From the IMG/VR virus record IMGVR_UViG_3300017697_000112, positions 1-22,118 of that record: DNA of 22,118 nt. One strand, 5' to 3'. The position numbers and the translations under genes were made by a program. The DNA comes from a virus. The notes beneath the pieces are model-generated. The model ran no database searches. It had not been told where the DNA came from and worked only from the letters and a program-made list of their open reading frames with translations. Below are positions 12,757 to 18,221 of the stretch, one piece after another (position 1 is the stretch's first letter; each line of letters starts with the position of its first letter).

Positions 12757-13134
12757 GTGGCATACAGCGAACAGGTTATGGATCATTATGAAAACCCACG
12801 GAATGTGGGAAAACTCGACAAAGATTCCCAAACTGTTGGTACAGGCTTAGTGGGTGCGCCTTCGTGCGGTGACGTAATGGTTCTACAGATAGACGTAGAA
12901 GATAATATTATCTTAGACGCTAAATTTAAAACTTATGGGTGTGGAAGCGCTATTGCTTCCAGCTCACTGTTAAGTGAGTGGGTAAAAGGCAAGAGCTTAG
13001 AAGAGGCTGGTAATATAAAAAATACGGACTTAGCTAATGAACTTGCACTTCCACCTGTTAAGATTCATTGTAGCGTACTAGCAGAAGATGCTATAAAAGC
13101 TGCGATAAAGGATTACAAAGAGAAACAAGTATGA
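12757..13134 (+). CDS. iscU: IscU Fe-S cluster scaffold
   Basis: This 125-residue protein is a complete IscU/NifU_N scaffold on which [2Fe-2S] clusters are built from iron and cysteine-derived sulfur. The ligands are present: C37 with D39 (GAPSCGD), C62 (TYGCGSAIASSS), and H104-C105 (KIHCSVLAEDA). The HscA-recognition motif LPPVK is intact at 98-102, as in proteobacterial IscU. It is very similar along its length to the enterobacterial protein (128 residues), with a one-residue deletion near position 50. It starts at GTG with GGAGAGGA upstream and overlaps the next gene as ATGA. It could redirect host Fe-S assembly (IscS, HscA/B) to phage needs, but that is inference. Confidence 0.96.
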   Translation: MAYSEQVMDHYENPRNVGKLDKDSQTVGTGLVGAPSCGDVMVLQIDVEDNIILDAKFKTYGCGSAIASSSLLSEWVKGKSLEEAGNIKNTDLANELALPPVKIHCSVLAEDAIKAAIKDYKEKQV

Positions 13135-13388
13135 TGATGGATAGGTTGTATCAGGAAGCAGAAAGCATTGTTTTAGCAATGTGGGACGAAGAACCTGAAG
13201 AGATGGCGGCAGAGATTTCTGTTCAGCTTTCAATTAGCGCAGATTATGCGTGGGAGTTAGTCCAACAAGTTATTGTAAACGAAATTCGTATCGAAGAAGG
13301 TTACAATGATGGAGACAATGATTTATTTGATTGGGACGGAGACGCATTAGCCTCCGCAGGATTCGGAACTGATGAAGACTACTTCTAA
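13131..13388 (+). CDS. Acidic hypothetical protein
   Basis: This 85-residue, strongly acidic protein is coupled to iscU; its ATG overlaps the iscU stop, and two further in-frame ATGs follow at once. A helical N-terminal part (LYQEAESIVLAMWDEEPEEM, SADYAWELVQQVIVNEI) precedes a C-terminal Asp/Gly-rich tail (NDGDNDLFDWDGDA) resembling a calcium-binding or DNA-mimic-like stretch. No family recognised. A link to Fe-S assembly is possible only by position. Confidence 0.68.
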   Translation: MMMDRLYQEAESIVLAMWDEEPEEMAAEISVQLSISADYAWELVQQVIVNEIRIEEGYNDGDNDLFDWDGDALASAGFGTDEDYF

Positions 13389-13557
13389 TATTATTGATTT
13401 CGCAAAGTATAAGAAAGCTAAACAGAGAGCAATCTCTGTAGTAGTAAATGACAGTTTTGACACTGCTACTTTTACTTATACCGTAACAAATGATATTGGA
13501 GAAATGTTTGAGTTTGAGATACCTTACCCAAATTATGATGATTTTTTCGACAGTTAA
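13372..13557 (+). CDS. Small hypothetical protein (61 aa)
   Basis: The start is ATG within the end of the previous gene (17-base overlap). The product begins with a basic IIDFAKYKKAKQR segment (7-19), then a beta-like region SVVVNDSFDTATFTYTV and an acidic end (YPNYDDFFDS). It is the last gene before the non-coding RNA region. Function unknown. Confidence 0.62.
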   Translation: MKTTSNIIDFAKYKKAKQRAISVVVNDSFDTATFTYTVTNDIGEMFEFEIPYPNYDDFFDS

Positions 13558-13570
13558 TAAAAAATAGTTC

Positions 13571-13599
13571 TTGACACTTAACCTATTTACCGTTATAAT
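13571..13599 (+). promoter_or_regulatory. Promoter of the structured RNA
   Basis: TTGACA (13571-13576), a 17-bp spacer and TATAAT (13594-13599), preceded by AAAAATAGTTC, which is the same upstream sequence as the ligase promoter. No gene begins nearby. The transcript would start at about 13606, just before a perfect hairpin. Confidence 0.92.
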
Positions 13600-13605
13600 T
13601 GTATT

Positions 13606-14121
13606 CATAAAAGAGAGGAAGCTCTCTAAAAATCCACTAGAGATACCCCCTAGTTATTTGGAGTATCGCCCATACCCCTCAGGCGTAAATGAGTGGAGGA
13701 TTCTAACTTCCTCCTAGTTAGACGGCGTAGTTGCTACGATAAGTGACTCTTCGGCAGGCAGTCCGATGCGGATATAAACTGCCCTTGGGGAGCTAATGAC
13801 CCCGTTGCCCCATAAACTGGTACCGATTCCTATGGGCACGTCGAACCTTACAGGCGGGAGACGACGTTAAAACAAAAAGACCTACCGAGAAGAGAACTCG
13901 TAGACCATCTCCGTGTATGCACGCCACGTTAATCAAAAGGATCTAATCCGGGTGTAGGTTTTAAGGCTTTTTTCCTGATAATAAAAGGCCACTATTTCTG
14001 AGATGAGGCAAACTGTCATGGAGTAGATAAGACTTCCCCGAAGAAGCACTACACCTCATCGAACACCTGGGGGTGAGCAATCAGCCTTAAAGCGTAACGC
14101 GCCCCCACCTATTTTAGAGGT
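13606..14121 (+). ncRNA. Large structured phage RNA (candidate)
   Basis: About 515 bases have no credible gene, sit behind a strong promoter and are full of complementary arms. Examples: AGAGAG-GAAG-CTCTCT (13612-13627); GATAC/GTATC within an AATCC/GGATT domain (13631-13701); TCTAACT/AGTTAGA (13702-13722); CGTAG/CTACG (13726-13738); GGCAGT/ACTGCC around CCG/CGG (13757-13783); TGCCCCATA/TATGGGCA (13806-13838); CGTCG/CGACG (13839-13866); AAGACCTAC/GTAGGTTTT (13877-13962) enclosing CGAG/CTCG, CGTG/CACG and GGAT/ATCC; GGCTTTTT/AAAAGGCC (13965-13990); GATGAGG/CCTCATC (14002-14060) enclosing CTTC/GAAG; TGGGGGTG/CGCCCCCA (14068-14107). It is not a tRNA, tmRNA, RNase P RNA or rRNA by eye. It could be a member or relative of the large ornate phage RNAs (GOLLD, ROOL), which I cannot test here, or a new class. 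The exact 3' end is unknown. Confidence 0.78.
14107..14121 (+). promoter_or_regulatory. Hairpin over the bfd-like ribosome site
   Basis: ACCT (14107-14110) can pair with AGGT (14118-14121) around a 7-base loop. The 3' arm contains the GAGG Shine-Dalgarno sequence of the gene starting at 14126. It directly follows the GGGGG/CCCCC stem of the structured RNA, so RNA folding could control translation of the Fe-S gene. Confidence 0.45.
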
Positions 14122-14125
14122 CTTT

Positions 14126-14347
14126 ATGTATGTATGTATTTGCAATAATATATCAACTAAAGACTTAGAAAGAGACCCGTCCCTTATTGATAAGGTGGGT
14201 TCAAAATGTGGTAAATGTATTGCGCCAATGATTGCGCAGAGCTTTATAAACGGAGTTTATACATGCCAGCAGGAAAAGGTACTTACGGTAAAAAAAGAGG
14301 TCGTCCCGCCAAAAAAAGTAAGCAAAAGCTACCGATGTCTTTCATGA
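14126..14347 (+). CDS. bfd-like: Bfd-like [2Fe-2S] protein
   Basis: This 73-residue protein begins MYVCICNNIS, with C4-x-C6 and later C28-G-K-C31, the cysteine pattern of BFD-type [2Fe-2S] domains (bacterioferritin-associated ferredoxin starts MYVCLCN and ends its motif QCGKC). The core domain is about 1-47. The remaining C-terminal 28 residues are read from bases that also encode the next gene in another frame (85-base overlap), so the tail may be an overprinting by-product. Bfd delivers electrons to release iron from bacterioferritin; a phage version could mobilise host iron, which is inference. GAGG precedes the start. Confidence 0.85.
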   Translation: MYVCICNNISTKDLERDPSLIDKVGSKCGKCIAPMIAQSFINGVYTCQQEKVLTVKKEVVPPKKVSKSYRCLS

Positions 14348-14391
14348 AGAACATGAAGAAAAAGAAAAAATCAAAGAAGAAACGTAAATAA
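14263..14391 (+). CDS. Lys-rich AT-hook protein (42 aa)
   Basis: The start is ATG with CGGAG 8 bases upstream. It begins MPAGKGTYGKKRGRPAKK, containing a clear AT-hook (KKRGRPAKK, 10-18), and ends in a run of Lys/Arg (KKKKKSKKKRK). Over half of the residues after position 9 are basic. It probably binds AT-rich DNA or condenses nucleic acid in the virion or cell. The stop overlaps the next start (TAATG). Confidence 0.75.
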   Translation: MPAGKGTYGKKRGRPAKKSKQKLPMSFMKNMKKKKKSKKKRK

Positions 14392-14555
14392 TGGCTGCTC
14401 GTGGATTGTATGCAAATATAAACCGCAGAAAAAAGAAGGGTACTAGTAGAACGAAGAAAAAGTCTACTATCTCGCCCAAAGCTTATTCCCTGATGAAAGC
14501 AGGGTTTAAGAAGAAGAGAAAGAAAAGTGGCAGCAAAAAAACGAAGAAGCGTTAG
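14391..14555 (+). CDS. Lys/Arg-rich small protein (54 aa)
   Basis: The start ATG overlaps the previous stop as TAATG. The 54-residue product has a short neutral start (MAARGLYANINRR), then Lys-rich tracts (KKKGTSRTKKKS, FKKKRKKSGSKKTKKR) split by an ISPKAYSLMKAG segment. A nucleic-acid-binding or packaging role is likely from charge. Its end overlaps the next basic protein by 29 bases in another frame. Confidence 0.72.
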   Translation: MAARGLYANINRRKKKGTSRTKKKSTISPKAYSLMKAGFKKKRKKSGSKKTKKR

Positions 14556-14835
14556 AAAGAAAGATCCCCGCCTTAAAAGAGCAGGAGTTTCTGGTTTCAA
14601 TAAACCAAAAAGAACTCCCAAGCATCCCAAAAAATCCCATGTTGTCGTAGCAAAAGCTGGCGGCAAGGTAAAAACAATTCGATTCGGTCAGCAAGGTGTC
14701 TCAGGTTCTCCCAAGAAAGCGGGTGAGTCCAAGGCAGCTGCTGCTCGTCGTCGTTCATTTAAAGCCCGTCATGCAGCTAACATCGCCAGAGGGAAGTTGT
14801 CCGCAGCATACTGGGCCAATAAGGTGAAATGGTAA
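14527..14835 (+). CDS. Basic phage protein, DUF6321-like
   Basis: This 102-residue basic protein starts at GTG. It has the order KKDPRLKRAGVSGFNKPKRT (11-30), PKKSHVVVAK, KTIRFGQQGVSGS (49-61), a basic Ala-rich linker, then SFKARHAANIARGKLSAAYW (77-96) and a WANKVKW end. This layout is one I recall as a marine-phage family (I believe DUF6321), frequent near structural genes; function unknown. Its N-terminal 29 bases are nested in the previous gene. It is followed by a probable virion protein whose start overlaps its stop. Confidence 0.78.
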   Translation: MAAKKRRSVRKKDPRLKRAGVSGFNKPKRTPKHPKKSHVVVAKAGGKVKTIRFGQQGVSGSPKKAGESKAAAARRRSFKARHAANIARGKLSAAYWANKVKW

Positions 14836-15551
14836 TGATATTAGGAATAAACGGTTTCTCTACTACTAAAAAACGAACTGATGGGAAATTTTGGACTCAT
14901 ATTCATAAGTTTGGATCGAATTCGGCAATAGGATCATCTGCGGAAAGTATTTGGACTGCCGGAGGTCTATATCCATGGAGCGCTTTAACTAATCCCGAAA
15001 TAATTTATGTTTCTAGTTCTGATGCAGCAGATGGTGGAAATATTACTATAGAAGGTCTGGGAGCAAGTTGGCAGACACAAAAAGAAACTGTGGATCTGGG
15101 TGGAAGCCCTTCTGAAGTTGCTACTACCCTCACTTTTCGCAGGGTTTATAGAATGACTTATAGCGAGACAAATACTGGGGTTATTTCCGCGAAGACGGTA
15201 AGCCACGCAGGAACAGTGGTTGCACAAATTCCAGTGGGTAAAGCTCAAACATTGTTAGGGGTTTATACAGTTCCTGAAGGGTGTATTGGCTATTTGGTCT
15301 CGTATACGGCTGGCGTAGGTAAACTAGATGATGCTCTTATAGAGCTTTATGTAAGAGAAAGTGCTACAGGGGCTTTTCGTATAAAAAGTGAGATGGATAT
15401 CTATCAAAGCGTTCAGAGACAAGAATTTAGTGTACCGTTGGAATTACCTCCACGAACTGATATTGATTTTCGTGCTACAGGTACTAGCGGAAACAGCATT
15501 TGTACTATTAATTTTGATATAGTTTTACATAACTATTTAAGAGACCAATAA
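14829..15551 (+). CDS. Probable virion structural protein
   Basis: This 240-residue protein has no signal peptide and a repetitive beta-sandwich look: NSAIGSSAESIWTAGGLYPW (about 30-49), ITIEGLGASWQTQKETVDL, FRRVYRMTY, an IPVGKAQTLLGVYTVPEGCI stretch (about 135-154), and an end with EFSVPLELPPRTDIDFRATG and SICTINFDIVL. I recall similar sequences in marine phages, where they are usually placed among virion or tail-associated proteins. AAGG precedes the first ATG; an alternative ATG at 14835 forms TAATG with the previous gene. Function by analogy only. Confidence 0.6.
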   Translation: MVMILGINGFSTTKKRTDGKFWTHIHKFGSNSAIGSSAESIWTAGGLYPWSALTNPEIIYVSSSDAADGGNITIEGLGASWQTQKETVDLGGSPSEVATTLTFRRVYRMTYSETNTGVISAKTVSHAGTVVAQIPVGKAQTLLGVYTVPEGCIGYLVSYTAGVGKLDDALIELYVRESATGAFRIKSEMDIYQSVQRQEFSVPLELPPRTDIDFRATGTSGNSICTINFDIVLHNYLRDQ

Positions 15552-16118
15552 ATGATAAGAATTTTACTGTTACTACTAGCCTTTCCCGTATTTGCGGAAG
15601 AAGCTCCGATTATTGAGGACAATACTATTCGTACTGACTCTACTACTAATAGTACGGTTACTACAAGATCAGATACATCGACTACCTTGAGGTCTCCTCC
15701 TGCGTCTGCTATTACGCCTACTATCAACACTTCAAACAGCGATTTGTGTACTTTTGGAGTTGCGGGGGCTGTTCAGACGCAGATTCTGGGTATCTCTATG
15801 GGTTCTCAGATAACTGATTCAAACTGTGAGCGGTTAAAACTTTCGAAAACTCTGTATGATATGGGAATGAAAGTTGCAGCAGTATCTACACTGTGTCAGG
15901 ATGAACGAGTATTCGACGCAATGCTAATGGCTGGAACTCCTTGTCCTTTCGAAGGTTTGATTGGCAATGAAGCAAAAGCAGCTTGGGCAGCAAATGAGGA
16001 ACTGGAACCGTCCGTGGATGAAACGACGGAAGAAAAGGAAAAAGGACTCGGTGATGGTACTAAGACACTCATGGGTAGTGCCGGTGTTGTTAGCCTACTG
16101 CTCTTACTCGTACTCTAG
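15552..16118 (+). CDS. Secreted/membrane protein with four Cys
   Basis: This 188-residue protein has a signal peptide (MIRILLLLLAFPVFA, cleavage after A15), a long Thr/Ser-rich linker (about 22-62), a conserved-looking core with four Cys (DLCTFG, NCERLKLSKTLYDMGMKVAA, LCQDERVFDAM, GTPCPFEGLIG) and a C-terminal hydrophobic helix (about 172-188, ending in a Leu run). It should sit in the periplasm anchored by its C-terminus. I recall this family in marine phages with no function assigned. Its last 65 bases overlap the next gene in another frame. Confidence 0.75.
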   Translation: MIRILLLLLAFPVFAEEAPIIEDNTIRTDSTTNSTVTTRSDTSTTLRSPPASAITPTINTSNSDLCTFGVAGAVQTQILGISMGSQITDSNCERLKLSKTLYDMGMKVAAVSTLCQDERVFDAMLMAGTPCPFEGLIGNEAKAAWAANEELEPSVDETTEEKEKGLGDGTKTLMGSAGVVSLLLLLVL

Positions 16119-16926
16119 CGAAGAGGTATACGGAACAACCACCAACGCCGCGAATATTGGGTTGAATTGGGTGATGTCTAATATCTTGCCCCAAGCGGCA
16201 GGATTGACCGTAAACAATGTAATCTATAGATATACCACTGAGAAAGACCCAGAAGATGATATGTTGGTTCACGTTCAAAATGAGAATGCTCAAGGAAACG
16301 GATATATCTTTAGAAGCACAGACGACTGGTCAGGTTTGCCAGGAAACTCGATTAACAAAATAATTCCTGTAGGTGGTATAGGAATTGATTTTTGGGGTGA
16401 TGGTTCGATCGAAGTAGAAGGCTTTGGAACAGTTTTAGACCCAGAGGTTTACTACACATATCAGTATGTTCCGTGTGATAATCCTCAGTCGGACCCAGAA
16501 TGCCCAGGTTATATTGACCCGCTCACGCTAATTCAAGAGCCTGAAATAGATACTCCGAGTGAAGAGTATATTCAGGCAGAGTTGGATCGTGAAACGAACA
16601 TGAAAGCACAGAAAGAGGAAGAAGAGAAGGAAGAGCGAGAGAAATTTGCTAAAGCCACTGAAGAGAAAGTAAGAGATAGTTTAGAGAAGATGTTAGGTTT
16701 ATCCCTCGGAGCAAGCCTACAAGAAGCACAAGATACACTAATGCATAACGCATTAGTGTCAACGAATTATTTGCCTAGAGGTTACTTTGGGCAAATAAAA
16801 GGAGGAGAGTATCCGGATGCAGATATGCTGAAAGATTCTGACCTACCTGACAATGCAAATGGTCGCCGAGTAAACTTTGCGCAGCAACTTTTGCACCAAA
16901 AAATGGTTCAATCGCAGTATGATTGA
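16054..16926 (+). CDS. Secreted protein with Glu/Lys helix
   Basis: I chose ATG 16054, preceded by AAAGGA, because it gives a Sec signal peptide (MVLRHSWVVPVLLAYCSYSY) on a 290-residue product; the frame stays open further upstream but only as a basic shadow of the previous gene. The mature part starts EEVYGTTTNAANIGLNW, a beta-rich domain follows (FRSTDDWSGLPGN, GIGIDFWGDGSIEVEGFG), then CDNPQSDPEC, a Glu/Lys coiled helix (about 185-210) and a C-terminal region with LPRGYFGQIKGGEYPDADM. The first gene overlap is 65 bases. No known family; a periplasmic or virion role is possible. Confidence 0.7.
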   Translation: MVLRHSWVVPVLLAYCSYSYSSEEVYGTTTNAANIGLNWVMSNILPQAAGLTVNNVIYRYTTEKDPEDDMLVHVQNENAQGNGYIFRSTDDWSGLPGNSINKIIPVGGIGIDFWGDGSIEVEGFGTVLDPEVYYTYQYVPCDNPQSDPECPGYIDPLTLIQEPEIDTPSEEYIQAELDRETNMKAQKEEEEKEEREKFAKATEEKVRDSLEKMLGLSLGASLQEAQDTLMHNALVSTNYLPRGYFGQIKGGEYPDADMLKDSDLPDNANGRRVNFAQQLLHQKMVQSQYD

Positions 16927-16932
16927 CAGAGT

Positions 16933-16950
16933 ATAGAGGGGGAACTCTAT
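16933..16950 (+). promoter_or_regulatory. Hairpin presenting the ribosome site
   Basis: ATAGAG (16933-16938) pairs perfectly with CTCTAT (16945-16950) around the loop GGGGAA. The G-rich ribosome site is partly in the loop, and the stem ends two bases before the ATG at 16952. It fills the 25-base gap between two secreted-protein genes. Confidence 0.5.
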
Positions 16951-16951
16951 T

Positions 16952-17440
16952 ATGAAAAAATTAGTTATTTTACTATTTTGCGCCTTTAGTGCGCAAGCGG
17001 AGGAAATGGAAGTAGTGGGAAACGTTGCCTCAAAATGTGTAGTAACTCCTGATACCGCAGGCGTGTTCGGTAACCCTACAGCGGATGTGTTAAGCACTGA
17101 CCCTACTGACGGCGGAGTTGATCCTGTCGTTCGATTTGATGTAATTCAAGCTAGCAGCTATAAAGCTAGGATTTCGTATCCTACAGCCTTTTCGGAAGCA
17201 CCTACATTGAATGACACTGTAGTATGGACGGGCGACGTTGCTACGTCTCAAGTATCAGATACTGGCATGTCTGGGTATGACGCAGCAAAGGTTGAGTTTG
17301 ATAATGTTACTGAATTCAGTTTAACCGTTGCCGGCAGCACCTGGTTCAAAACAGAATCACAAGCAGATTACGGCTATGGTAAGGCATTTCCTGGCGGCGT
17401 ATATCGTGCGATAGTAAGTGCTGAATGCATCGCTATCTAA
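16952..17440 (+). CDS. Secreted beta-rich protein
   Basis: This 162-residue protein has a clear signal peptide (MKKLVILLFCAFSAQA, cleavage before EEMEVVG). The mature protein begins with a strand and C34 (VASKCVV) and ends with a second Cys (SAECIAI), which could form a disulfide bridging N- and C-terminal strands, as in fimbrial-subunit or spore-coat-U-like domains. Internal strands (VVRFDVIQASSYKARISYP, VEFDNVTEFSLTVAGS) fit an Ig-like sandwich. The similarity to pilin or SCPU domains is structural guesswork. It overlaps the next gene by 16 bases. Confidence 0.65.
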   Translation: MKKLVILLFCAFSAQAEEMEVVGNVASKCVVTPDTAGVFGNPTADVLSTDPTDGGVDPVVRFDVIQASSYKARISYPTAFSEAPTLNDTVVWTGDVATSQVSDTGMSGYDAAKVEFDNVTEFSLTVAGSTWFKTESQADYGYGKAFPGGVYRAIVSAECIAI

Positions 17441-17796
17441 TTTTATTACTGGTGATGAGTGGGTACACAAGTGCCCACGAATTCACCCCAACTTACCCAA
17501 AGTTGAAGAATTCTTATATTGAGGGTGTATTATATACTACAATGACCCTTTTCAATATGCGAAAAGATGTAGAGTATTATGAGTTTGGTGTTTTTAATGC
17601 GGAGTGGAAGAAAGTACCTTTTGCTATGCAGAATAAAATTATGCGTTTCAAACACCTTGAAAAAAAGAAGGTTGACATTTACATAAGGGAGAAGGACAAA
17701 GAAGAAGTGGTTTACATCTGTTCAAAATCAAAATTGGTTGTAACAGGTACAGCAAAAACATCGGTATCTTCGAGGATTTGTTCAAAAGTTAAATGA
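17425..17796 (+). CDS. Secreted PapD-like Ig-fold protein
   Basis: This 123-residue protein has a signal peptide (MHRYLILLLVMSGYTSA). The mature part FTPTYPKLKNSYIEGVLYTT (20-39) with TLFNMRKDVEYYEFGVFNAEW (split) and KKKVDIYIREKDKEEVVYIC (80-99) resembles the strand order of the N-terminal domain of periplasmic pilus chaperones or other Ig-like domains, with two Cys near the C-terminus (YICSKSK, RICSKVK). It lies directly after another secreted beta-rich protein. Whether the two interact like chaperone and subunit is untested. Confidence 0.6.
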   Translation: MHRYLILLLVMSGYTSAHEFTPTYPKLKNSYIEGVLYTTMTLFNMRKDVEYYEFGVFNAEWKKVPFAMQNKIMRFKHLEKKKVDIYIREKDKEEVVYICSKSKLVVTGTAKTSVSSRICSKVK

Positions 17797-18221
17797 GATT
17801 TATATTATTAATGCTAGTGTCAGCTTACGCAATGGCGGACTCTAGTTCTTTGAATTTAAATTTACCTAGCACTCCAGGTTCTTACGCGAGCGATAGAATA
17901 AGAACAAATGGCAACGTCGAGTGTTCCATGGCGATTGGCGGAAGCGTGAATTTAGAGTTTGGTGTAGTAGGAGTTCTAAATCAGAATGGACCCTACACTA
18001 GCAATATAGGGAACTACTCAGAAGACTACGATGAGGAAGGTTTAGTAAAAGATGTTGGAGTGTATGCGAAGATTATCATACCACTCAATGCACCGAAAAC
18101 GAGATTAGACTGTAATCAGCTTTATAAATTGGAGCTGACGAGGCAGAGAATAGAACTACAAAAACTACAGCAAGAGGTAAACAACCTAAGAGCATTAAAA
18201 TTCGAGGACGATGATGGATAA
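17793..18221 (+). CDS. Secreted protein with C-terminal coiled coil
   Basis: This 142-residue protein has a signal peptide (MRFILLMLVSAYAMA, cleavage before DSSS). The mature part contains SLNLNLPSTPGSYASDRI, CSMAIGGSVNLEFGVVGVL (about 44-62), DVGVYAKIIIPLNAP (about 87-101), two Cys (C44 and C113) and a C-terminal heptad helix LTRQRIELQKLQQEVNNL. It starts by ATGA overlap. I recall relatives in marine phages; it may be virion-associated or periplasmic. Confidence 0.68.
   Translation: MRFILLMLVSAYAMADSSSLNLNLPSTPGSYASDRIRTNGNVECSMAIGGSVNLEFGVVGVLNQNGPYTSNIGNYSEDYDEEGLVKDVGVYAKIIIPLNAPKTRLDCNQLYKLELTRQRIELQKLQQEVNNLRALKFEDDDG

Noticed and set aside
13796-13870. A 24-codon ORF inside the non-coding region, with GGGGAG just upstream of its ATG
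   Set aside because: Its bases are almost fully used by complementary stems (13806-13838, 13839-13866) and the peptide is Pro/Arg-rich without likeness to anything. Kept in mind as a possible tmRNA-like reading frame, but nothing else supports that.
13606-14121. tmRNA, RNase P RNA, group I intron or tRNA cluster
   Set aside because: No acceptor-type ends with CCA pairing, no T-loop GTTCRANNC, no RNase P core motif and no interrupted gene on the flanks. A covariance search is still needed.
14283-14666. Minus-strand ORF of 127 codons rich in Phe and Leu
   Set aside because: It is the reverse complement of the Lys-codon runs of the basic proteins on the plus strand.
15961-16053. Upstream extension of the second secreted protein
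   Set aside because: The basic extension is out-of-frame reading of the previous gene. Starting at 16054 gives a signal peptide and a ribosome site.
16054-16120. Lipoprotein signal (LLAYC) in the second secreted protein
   Set aside because: Tyr at the -1 position does not fit a lipobox, which needs Gly, Ala or Ser.
16922-16952. Promoter TTGACA...TATTAT before the 16952 gene
   Set aside because: The spacer would be 19 bp and the upstream A-rich motif of the other promoters is missing; a ribosome-site hairpin explains the sequence better.
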